From the NCBI GenBank assembly GCA_920105625.2, contig OV050030.1, positions 68,105,807-68,169,806 on the forward strand: 64,000 nucleotides of DNA. Reading direction: 5' to 3'. This document shows positions 55,313 through 64,000 of this stretch, one piece after another. Below the pieces are notes generated by a model, which searched no databases, was not told the DNA's origin, and was given only the letters and a program-made list of their open reading frames with translations. Each line of letters starts with the position of its first letter. Position 1 is the stretch's first letter. A program made the translations under genes and the position numbers. This stretch comes from Clusia tigrina (Eukaryota; Arthropoda; Insecta; Diptera; Clusiidae).

Positions 55313-55838
55313 TTGGAAAGCGTGGATCGATGAACGAGTACGTTGGCTTGAGTAGTTTTCTCTGCTTCCAAGTCGATGTTTCGTAAAAAATGGGATCTTA
55401 GACCAAGAATTGTGCTCTGGACGTACAATATGGTGGTGCGGCCGATCCTGACATACAACTCTGTGGTTCGGTGGGAAGCTCTTAGGAAGGGCTACAATCT
55501 CACTAAACTACAAAGAATCCAGCGCATCGCGTGCATTGGAATTACAGGAGCCTGCCGACTTGTCCGGGGATCGCTTTAGACGCGATTCTAAACCTCCTTC
55601 CTATAGATATTCATACTTAATGTATTTCCGCATAATGTGCACTATGACTCAGGGAATCCGGTAACTTACCCAGGATACCCAGTATGGACTTGTTAGCATA
55701 TTGAAACAATTCCCATCAGACATAATCTCCTCTGGATTTTGCGCGCTGTGTTAACACAGTTCTACCAAGTAGGAATGACTGGAAGAAGGGAAGGTGCTCA
55801 CGAAATAGGGTACGCCTATTTTCACCGATGATTTCAAG

Positions 55839-56611
55839 ATGGAATCTGTCATGGGTGCGGGAATATCTTCAGAACCTCTGAATTTTCTTCTCTCCTTCAA
55901 ATTGCCATCGACATCAAATGTCTTTCAAGCAGCGGTCTTTGAAATTTCGCATGCATGCAGGGCGTTGCAGCGGGACAAACTGACGAAAAACATATCCATT
56001 TACTCCGACAACCAGGCGGCAATAAAGGCGCTATCGTCACATTCTACCACCTCTAAGTTGGTCGGCCTCTGCAAGGAGGAATTTAAATCATTATCAGGAA
56101 ATAATATATTAACCCTTGTATGGGTTCCGGAACGCAGGGCAACGAGACGGCTGATGAGCTAGCACGAAGAGGCAAACGGAAACCGATCAAGTACTTTCCT
56201 TGATGGACGTGGGCGTCCCTCTAACTGTTGTTAAAGGAAGTATTTACAATCACTTCCTCCGCCAGGCTCACTAGAGGTGAAAAACACTGCGACATGTGCC
56301 ATTTCTAGAATGATGTAGCCAGATTTCAGTGCAGTAAACCAAGACACAAAATTAGCAACTTTATACCAGTCTGCATGGGTCATGGAACTATCGGAACACA
56401 CGCTGAAAAAATGGATATTCCGTTCAATGCTCGTTGCATGAGCTGTAAAGGCCTACCGGAGAAAGAAACAGTCGTACACTTTCTTTGTGATTGCCCAGTC
56501 CTCGATGCCTTGAGACTCCAATATCTCGGAAGTCCTTTTCTGGAGAGTCTGGGGCATTGCTCAAGCTTAAAACTTTCAGACCTATCCAAATTTGTTAACA
56601 ACTCCGGGTAG
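55839..56611 (+). pseudogene. LOA RNase H and C-terminal motif (right arm)
   Basis: 55839-56162 mirrors the left RNase H; its upstream start is shorter because of an upstream stop. 56375-56611 mirrors the C-terminal Cys motif. Differences: ALQRDK vs ALQRGK; VPERRA vs VPEHRA; GTHAEK vs GKHAEK. Confidence 0.85.
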
Positions 56612-56688
56612 TTGCAAATGTACAAAAGTATATCTCCATTTTCTTTAGGCTCGCGAGGACATGGCAACAAAACGGCATTATTGTTAAG

Positions 56689-58044
56689 TGAGGCGACCCA
56701 AGATCGCCAGCCATTTTACCTACCTATCTAACTATCGATGAAAGAAGTTGAGTATATCATAAAAAACCAACTCAATCCAAAGAATGCACCTGGCTAATTA
56801 CAACAAAAATTATTAAAGAAGATCTGACAGTAGCTATAAAAATTCTAACACAACTATTCAACGTAATATATTGACTTGGCTGCTTGGCATCTGTTTGGAA
56901 AGTATCTAAAATAAATATGATAATTAACCTCAGTAAAGATGCAAGTCAAACAGCTTCATATCGGTCCATAAGTTTCCTCCCGTCGTCATCGAAGCTCATT
57001 GAAAAACTGATGCTTTCGAGAATGTTGCTTCTTATGCAACTAAATGGTATCATACCTCATCATCAATTCGGTTTCCGCGCAAAATATGGAACCGTACAAC
57101 AAGTTCATGAAATCACAAATAAAGAAGAAAAGCATTTGCAAATAAAAAATTTGGTTCAGCGGTATTCCTCGATATGGCATAGGCTTTCATAGAGTCTGGC
57201 ACGCCGGACTCATATATAAAATCAAACAAATGTTACCGAACAATGTGCATAAAGTGCTAGAGAGATACTTACGCACCAGAAAGTTTAGGGTAAAATATAA
57301 ACATTTTATTACTTCAGACTTCGATATAAAGGCCAGTGTTCCTCAAGTGGTGTCCTTGGGCTGGTTTTATATATATTATATACACCAGATCTACCGGCGG
57401 ATGATCGCCTACTGATCTCAACTTTCACTGATGATACTGCAATCCTAAGTGCGCATCAAAAGAATTGCATCGAGGGACCTAAACCAGCATTTGAAATTAA
57501 TATAAACTTGACGAGCAAACTGGAGAATTAGGGTCAATTACCATAAAAGCTCGCCCGTGACACTTACTTTACGCAAATATACTTGTCCCACCGTTGCACT
57601 AAATGGCCTCAGTATTCCTTAAGCAACCACAGTAAAGTATCTAGGTATTCAGCTCGATCGCAAACTAACTTGGAAGAAGCATACTGGGACAAAAAGGACT
57701 ACATCAAGCTGAAGGCTGAAAAGATAAACTGGCTCTAAATTACATTTCCCGACTGCGTTTGGATCACATAGTTTATCTCTATAATGCAAAAATTAACCCA
57801 ATTTGGAGCCCAACTATGGGGAAATGGTAGCTCAGCGAGCATCGAGCTTATAGAACGTCCGGAATCAAATATAGTAACAACTATCACAGGCACACCATGG
57901 TATATACAAATCACAAATATACACAATGATCTTAAAATCCCACTGATAAAGAGACAACTCACTAAAATAAAATGTTAATATAAGCGTGAGCATCCGAACT
58001 ACTTGGCTAGAAATCTACAATTAACAACAAGCGCACGCCTTAGA
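56689..58044 (+). pseudogene. Jockey 3' half (right arm)
   Basis: Mirror of 3050-4405. RT frame 56884-57192, further RT 57230-57415, thumb/C-terminal 57784-57978. Confidence 0.85.
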
Positions 58045-58796
58045 AGACTGGACTTCCCAACTTATTCAATTAATATACATTTCTTAAATCATTTTATTTA
58101 TCTTTACCTAGCATTATCTACCTTTATTATTATATAATATTTTTTTTATTATTCTTTTATTATTAGTTAACTCCAAAACATTGCTTGCGGGTTAAAATTT
58201 ATTTATGTTAAGTTTAAGATTTTATTAATTATTGTTAGTCTGATAAGAGGGATTCAATAAATAAAACAAATATTGCATTAAAAAAATATATATATTTACC
58301 ACGGTGGTAACAATTAAAGGCAAACCGAAAAAACAATAACTTGGTAAGGTTATTCCATTATGGATTCAAAATAAAAACTAAATTTTAAAAACATACGACT
58401 AACATTTCATTGTGGGTATAATTGAAGTTTCAGGCCAACCAAAGGTGAAAGTCAGCATTACACATGTATGAATGAACATTAAACTGAAGGGTAAACTAAA
58501 TATGTAAGTATGTATATAAATCGCGTATTAACGTAAACAAAATACATAGTATGCACACACTCGTTCATACTTATACATGCAGTTTTAAGCAGGGCTTTAT
58601 ACTGTTAGACATAAGAATATACCATTTTTTTAAAAAGAAATTAGAGTACGGATTGTGAGACATTTTTAATAGCGTTTGTTTAATTGGCGTGGGAAAAAGG
58701 AGTTTAGCAAATAATGAAAGCCTATAGTTCTGAGTCAAAACATAGCTACCTGCGTGTAATTGACTCACAGCATATACTACTAATATACACATTTGG
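58045..58796. other. Gene-free AT-rich stretch (right arm)
   Basis: Mirror of 2298-3049; AT-rich, nothing recognised. Confidence 0.55.
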
Positions 58797-59564
58797 TGTA
58801 GTTAGCATTTAAAAGTAGTATAAGTATTAAATAATTACCCACATAGTTTTATGGTTTATGTAATTTTATAACAATTACTATGTAAACTCTTAAGGTGTTA
58901 CAGTTCCGCTGTCGAGTTGGCAACGGCAACGGGCAATAGCCTACAAATTATATTATCGGCTTTTTGTATTCAGTGGGGGAGTTGATTAAACAACTAACAC
59001 CAACCAACCAATTGGAACACCAGAAAAGTGCTCACTTAGGAAGCAAGACATAATTGTAAATAATATATAAAGTAGGGAGAAATTATTAATAGTGATTCTT
59101 ATGTTGCATTTTTAAAGATGAAACTGTTCTTATTTACTGTGGCAGTTACAAGCGCCTTTATAGGAATTCAGGAATTTCTGGTAGCTAACAAAGCCCCTCA
59201 ACGGTCCTCATCAACGAGTGCAAATAGAAAGGAGTTGTGTCCCGAAAGTAGATACAACAATTTGGTGCAGCTGGTTTAAGGACGTATCGTTCTAGAACAA
59301 TCCCAGGAGCAGCATTACAAAAATAACCCCAGGGCAATTATACCTGAAGCTGGCAAATTATCCTGCAACTAACAGAAGGAAACCCAGACGAGGACAACTG
59401 AAAGAGCGCCTTAGCGCCGGTAAAAGAAGAGGCAACCTATTGCGTATTACCCTGTTGCATGCAACTCTGTCTCTAACCATCGACCGTCAGTATGATCGGA
59501 CGGTAGATGTATGTTGGTTCTGTTGTAAGGATTTTTTTGTCGGGGCTTGTGTTTGTTTGACGGT
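58797..59564 (+). repeat. LTR-like promoter module (copy 2, right arm)
   Basis: Starts tgtagttagcattt. TATA-like aataatatataaag at about 59060-59074; conserved end block with gttgcatgcaac and cggacggtag. It precedes the gag-like frames by about 0.5 kb. The 52-codon signal-peptide-like frame is present near 59118-59278. Confidence 0.5.
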
Positions 59565-60073
59565 AGGGAGATTTATTTTCCACTCATTTTCTTTAAACGC
59601 ACATTTAAGCTTAGCATGAGGTGCATAAAAAACAGTTTGTTGTATACTGACATGATTTCATAGTTTGTTTAATTTAATAAAAGTGCTCTAAGAACTGCGA
59701 CGCGTTCAAATCGGCTTCAATATTTTTATAATATTAATGTCAGTAATCGTCTAACCGTTCTTCGTAATTTGTTTTTGATAATTTTAGTATTAAGCTGTAG
59801 ATATGATCGATTTATTCAACAAAAATTCAGTGAAATATATATAAATAATTTATATTCACATTCAGAATTTATTCAATTATTTATTTAAGTTTAAATTATT
59901 TTGTTTTGTCTTCGGTATTACACCGCAGTTGCCTTTATAATTTTGCACGGCGTAATGTTTTATAATGTCTTATAAACTAAAAAAATACGTTGTGATGATA
60001 ATAAAGTGCTTTCAGAGTTATATATTGGAATTGGAACATTCTGCAGTACGAATGATTACCACTGTGTCTGTAT

Positions 60074-60316
60074 TTGTTATTTAAGAATTTACGAGAGGAA
60101 GAGGTAATTGAGAGTGATCCAGCTAAGTCTGACGCAACTAATGGCGATGCAGGGCTGAGGAATATCACATCATTATTATATCCGAGTCGTCAACGGCGAA
60201 GGGGAGGAAGAGGTGAAAAGATGTTTAAGACGAGAAACCGATTAGCCCACCTGAAAACTGTACTGAAGGAGACGGAAGGGGTTCTGATTGCATGCGAGAG
60301 GGTTACTGAGCTTTGA
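60074..60316 (+). CDS. Putative gag N-terminal part (right arm)
   Basis: 80 codons, identical to the left-arm protein at 749-991. Confidence 0.4.
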   Translation: MLFKNLREEEVIESDPAKSDATNGDAGLRNITSLLYPSRQRRRGGRGEKMFKTRNRLAHLKTVLKETEGVLIACERVTEL

Positions 60317-60764
60317 CAGGGGTTATGGCAACTGGAAGAACAGCGGTCAGGAAACTACTAACACATAAATATTAGATAATTTTAAGATTTAGAATTAAGA
60401 TTAATGACAATTTATACTAAAAATTAAATTGTATTGATTGTCAAAATAATAAAAGTATAAGGTAATATTTGTCAAATACAATTAATTAATCCTATCAAAA
60501 TGGTTTTATAAGACCAATATTTTTGACTAGTATAATAATATTTAAATAAGTTGAAATAAAAAATTTGTTTTTTAATGGAAGTATATTATGTTTGAGTTAT
60601 TTTTGAATCTTTGAATCTGAGTTAGCCTTTGCAAATGAGAAAGGATATACCCAAATTACTTCTGAAACAGGAACAAGTTGGCGGGGCAATCCAGAGTTGG
60701 TACGTAACTTTCTAAAATACGCAATCCGAGTTTCAGAGTCTGGGAGGAAAGTTCAACAGGAACC

Positions 60765-61073
60765 ATGGGTGTTGTTACCCTACGTGGCCACGAACGGCGG
60801 GGTCAATTACTTTTCAGAGAATTACTCAGAATATATATACGGTCTGGTCAGCGAATGGTTAGAGAAATGAAGGGATATGTCGGGGAAGAAGACCAAGGAG
60901 TGTGTTTAGTGAAGTGGGGCAGCCGGAATTTGTGTCAGAAGTGTCTGAAGTCGGTGTCGAATTTGCCTGGAAGTCCAGTGCCCGATAATAACCTGGTATC
61001 TCCTTTAGAAGAATCAGAGGCAAACAAAGAGCAGCAAGATAGCAATTCTGTAGACAGTAATTCTCCTTCATAA
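60765..61073 (+). pseudogene. gag-like fragment (right arm), crossing the visible end of the repeat
   Basis: 102 codons. The first 100 are mirrored at 1-300. Basic, with LCQKC and a Ser-rich end. It leads into further gag-like frames. Confidence 0.5.
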
Positions 61074-61097
61074 TCAGAGTCTCGAAGACTAATTAGT

Positions 61098-62676
61098 TTG
61101 AGTATGTCGCTGGTCACCTACCTCTCAGAACCGGGAGAAGTGGATCTGGAAACAGCCCCAAAGGTTAATAACATTCAAATTTTGCCAGCAGGCAGTAAAA
61201 GAAGAATAAGCAAAATGGGTATTTTGGAGGTAGCTCATGCCGTCGCAAAACTTTTTCGGGCGTTGAGATTTATGATCTCAGCACTGAAAAAACAAAGAAG
61301 GTTGTGACCGAGCGCATCTGAGCTATATACCAGATTGAAGACGGAGAAAACTTGCACTTGAACAGTGCATTCGGCAAAGGATCACAGGTGATGCGTTTGA
61401 TTTATTAGCTTAGTAAGCACCCTGGCTGATTTGTGAGCACTCTTGGATAGAACTTACTTAAAGCAAAAATCGTATGATGCACTCATACGAGAAATCCAAG
61501 AGGCTACTCAAAAACCTGTTGAAGATCTGAGAGCATGTGGGCGTAGACTTAGATCTTCAGAGACTTCAGAAGTAAATTCGCTTCCATTTGGGAAACAAAA
61601 GCACATTGTTTCGTTGCAAGCAGGATGGGTGATGCGTTCATCGAGATACCCTGTAAGGAAGAAACTAGTGGAAAGCTTCTGCTTTTAATATATTCAGGGC
61701 TGCTCTGAAAGTTAATCAGACGGACATAAGAACACTTCATGGAGCGCTTCGTGGGTACATCAGGAAGCTAGGCTCAGTTAGAGTAAGTCATAGCGAGATC
61801 AGGGATTTCCCTCATTTCCTTGCACGTTTTAAAATGCACGCAGTAGAGTTGGATAAGGCCGGAGTCCTTGTAGATGGAATAAATGGGCGCGATATTCTTT
61901 GGGGCCGCTCCAATCTGGGTTCAAATTTTACCAGCAGGTCGTAAAACAAGAATAAGCATAATAGGCATTTTAGATGCCGTCGTAGAACCAATACCTCTAT
62001 ATTCGGGCGTTGAGGCTTATGACCTCAGAACTTACATTGGACGTTTCAAAGCAGGTTGTAAGCGAGCACATCAAAGTCTCTCAGGTGCAACGGGGAACAC
62101 TTAATACAGTGCATTCGGCAAAGGACCACAGGTGATACGTGTGATTTACTAGCGCATAGCTCAGTAAGCACACTGTCGAATTTGTACGTGTTCTTGGACA
62201 GCACTTTTTTAAAGCAGAAATCGTAAGATGCACTCATACAAGAAACCCACGAAGCTACTAAAAAAACTGGGGAAGATCTGAGAATATGGGGGCGTAGACT
62301 TAGATCTTCAGGAGATGCTGCTGGAGCGGAAGCCAACATACAGTTCCCAGAACAGATTTCAATCTATAAAGCACAAATAGAAAGGGCAATGATTTCTGTA
62401 ATCAAGGCTGGCATAATAAATAGGAACTTGGCTAACTACACACAACATCTTCCAAAAAGATCCATAGCCGAGTTAGTTGAAGCTGTCTCCCCGGCGGAAG
62501 TGGCCATTAAGAAGCGGGCTACAAGTGGAGTCTGTTGGACTAGCACACCAGTAGAGACAGTAGCGGCACGTTACAAATATAAAGAAGGAAAATTAGCAAG
62601 AGAGTTCCCGGGCCAAAGCTACCAGAGAAGCATGGAGAGAAAACCCCAACAAAGGATACCCACGTACATTTTGTAA
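61098..62676 (+). pseudogene. gag-like region of the LTR element, with internal duplication
   Basis: Frames 61098-61307, 61443-61688, 61883-62104 and 62389-62676, all without enzymatic motif. VNNIQILPAGSKRRISKMGI and later WVQILPAGRKTRISIIGILD, and RACGRRLRSS vs RIWGRRLRSS, show a repeated section. A Cys pair (FCNCEDGKDC, in a shifted frame near 62670) after a basic stretch could be a nucleocapsid end. Family not certain; Ty3/Gypsy by position behind the LTR-like module. Confidence 0.5.
61160..62330 (+). repeat. Diverged partial tandem duplication, period about 745 bp
   Basis: 61188-61300 matches 61931-62035; 61310-61410 matches 62058-62150; 61430-61565 matches 62180-62320. Offsets are 743-751. 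Identity by eye about 75-85%. Confidence 0.8.
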
Positions 62677-63340
62677 TTGTGAAGACGGAAAAGACTGCCC
62701 AATATTTTCCGCACACAATAATCCACTAGCCAGCCACCAAAAAACACACGCACAACAAAGAAGTCCATACTAGCGTCAGCATCCACGGACTCCACCTACT
62801 TTGAGTAAACAAATGGCTACACACACCTTAGTACGGAGACCTACCCATAAAACATACAACGTATAATCTTCCCCGACATAATACGAGAGTTGACAATTAA
62901 CAAAAAGGTAAACGCCTCCATGTTAATTACACCAACAAGATTTAACGAAGACGGGAGCGTAGAAAATATGCAACGAAAATTTGGTTAGATCAGTTGCAAT
63001 GATTAACTAAGCCAATTAATTGTAATAAGGAAAGCTAAGTGCAGCAATTATAAAATATTGCAACAAACACAACGCACCGAAGAAGAAGAAACACATCAGC
63101 ACAAATCCTACACCAAACCTATTCATGCTCCAGAGGTGATTGGGCGACAGGCAATGCGCGGCAAAGACTCAAGCCGACCTAGTATAGTAAAAAACAGCAT
63201 TACGAATAAACGATACGAACCGCAGACAACAACAATAATACAACGACCAAAGCTAACACACAATGCATCCACAGCAGAGCGGCTACCAAATGCGCCGTCA
63301 GTGCGGACATAGAGAGGAAAACGAGCATTCTAAGCATTGG
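62677..63340. other. No clear gene
   Basis: A frame at 63058-63312 (84 codons, Gln/Thr/Lys-rich) has no family motif. Possibly the end of one LTR element and the start of another. Confidence 0.35.
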
Positions 63341-63376
63341 ACGTAGTAGTAGTATGAACGTTTGCTAGGCATACAA

Positions 63377-63393
63377 CAACAACAACAACAACA
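63377..63393 (+). repeat. CAA microsatellite in a CAA-rich leader
   Basis: Consecutive CAA units, with more CAA clusters at 63406-63414 and 63544-63555. Confidence 0.8.
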
Positions 63394-63653
63394 GCTGTAA
63401 ACCGGCAACAACAACACTACGGGCACCGGTCATTGTTTCAGGCTGCGCTGACTACAGGAATCAATACTGCGGGTCGAGACGAACCGTGGCAGGCCGGTGA
63501 CTGACCACCGTCAGCTCAAGGTGGCCCAAGATCAATTAAGCTGCAACAACAACAAGAATGGGCTTGACAACAAGCCAAGCTGGCCAACGGTGTACGGAAG
63601 CATACAACGGTGCAGCCGCAATGGAAACAACGCATGGGCCCATGACGGCTGGC

Positions 63654-63700
63654 AGTATATAAGCAGGTGCTTCTGGATGATAGGATCACTCTCTGATCCA
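63654..63700 (+). promoter_or_regulatory. TATA promoter with initiator-like sequence
   Basis: AGTATATAAGCAGG followed about 30 bases on by ATCACTCTCTGATCC, an initiator-like TCA start. Strong match for an insect RNA polymerase II core promoter, probably of an LTR. Confidence 0.6.
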
Positions 63701-63769
63701 GCAACAGTCAGCAAAGACGCACCGCAGCAAGTAGCAAAAAGGTAAAGTATTCTCTTTGTACAAGACTTG

Positions 63770-64000
63770 ATTAATACCAACGCTAATACCGCCCCACGAG
63801 TTTATGGTTCTACCGATTCTCGTCGAGACTATGCCAACGCTAAGACCGCCCCACGAGTTTATGGTTCTACCGATTCTCGTGGAGACTAATACCAACGCTA
63901 AGACCGCCCCACGAGTTTATGGTTCTACCGATTCTCGTGGAGACAAATACCAACGCTAAGACCGCCCCACGAGTTTATGGTTCTAACGATTCTCGTGGAG
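63770..64000 (+). repeat. 58-bp tandem repeat with hairpin in every unit, four copies, cut by window edge
   Basis: The starts of GCCCCACGAG at 63791, 63848, 63906 and 63964 give periods 57, 58, 58. Each unit has CCACGAG, 18 bases, then CTCGTGG, a perfect 7-bp stem (first copy CTCGTCG). The loop holds GGT-TCT-ACC, a smaller inner stem. The array lies right after the TATA promoter, in the leader. Confidence 0.93.

Larger units (their letters stand above)
54549..56688 (+). mobile_element. LOA insertion in Jockey (right arm)
   Basis: Mirror of 4406-6545 with identical junctions. Domain frames: RT 54560-55312, thumb 55376-55579, RNase H 55839-56162, C-terminal motif 56375-56611. Confidence 0.87.
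52789..61064. repeat. Right arm of the giant inverted repeat
   Basis: Reverse complement of 1-8305. The inner boundary is sharp: from acacgtaaaaagg onward the sequences match, and the base before differs along with everything to its left. Contains the same nested elements as the left arm with the same lesions. Confidence 0.96.

Noticed and set aside
1..61064. The inverted arms as terminal repeats of one giant transposon
   Set aside because: The inner boundary lies inside a LOA ORF, no target duplication or own gene set is visible, and the outer end is not in the window. Segmental duplication explains it better.
63686..63895. Repeat-protein ORF in the 58-bp array (minus strand)
   Set aside because: It only reflects the tandem repeat; there is no start context and it is not conserved beyond the repeat period.

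Overview
The window is insect DNA, most probably from a higher dipteran and possibly a tephritid fruit fly. That assignment is an inference from the transposon repertoire (LOA, Jockey and R1-clade non-LTR elements, BEL/Pao, Ty3/Gypsy with an envelope-bearing errantivirus, Ty1/copia, piggyBac, PIF/Harbinger and a DD41D-type mariner) and from the AT-rich composition. I see no intact host gene, rRNA gene, functional tRNA gene or CRISPR array. Nearly every recognisable coding stretch belongs to a broken transposable element, and elements are nested inside each other, as in heterochromatin or a piRNA-type locus.

The dominant structure is a giant inverted repeat. Bases 1-8305 are the reverse complement of 52789-61064 (98-99% identical by eye, with small indels), separated by a 44.5-kb spacer. 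The left arm runs off the window, so the arm may be longer. Both arms carry the same nested arrangement with the same lesions: LOA 3' end, Jockey 5' half, LOA insertion, Jockey 3' half, an LTR-like module and a gag region. The arms therefore arose by duplication of already decayed DNA. The inner boundary cuts through a LOA reading frame that is continuous on the left and truncated on the right.

Spacer, left to right: a LOA element (to 10.6 kb), a Ty3/Gypsy pol (10.8-13.2 kb), gene-poor DNA, a BEL/Pao element (15.5-20.6 kb), a Gypsy integrase fragment with a primer-binding site (21.0-22.0 kb), a piggyBac with perfect TTAA flanks and a tiny in-frame intron (22.03-23.83 kb), a Jockey element on + (24.2-27.6 kb), an LTR-like module and Gypsy integrase tail (27.6-29.3 kb), a Gypsy RT scrap on + (30 kb), a PIF/Harbinger relic (31.4-32.2 kb), a tRNA-like relic (32.6 kb), an unidentified ORF split by a deleted mariner (33.1-34.6 kb), two LOA elements with a 22-bp minisatellite (34.7-41.7 kb), an R1-clade element on + (41.9-44.2 kb), a copia remnant flanked by diverged dyad repeats (44.6-47.4 kb), another LOA (47.6-49.8 kb) and an errantivirus with a TIR-flanked insert in env (49.8-52.5 kb).

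Beyond the right arm (61.06-64.0 kb) the gag region continues and contains an old partial tandem duplication of about 745 bp. It is followed by a CAA-rich, TATA-containing leader and a 58-bp tandem array whose units each hold a 7-bp hairpin stem; the array runs off the window. Most LTR elements in the spacer lie on the minus strand, which would fit a unistrand piRNA cluster read on the plus strand. That is a hypothesis only.
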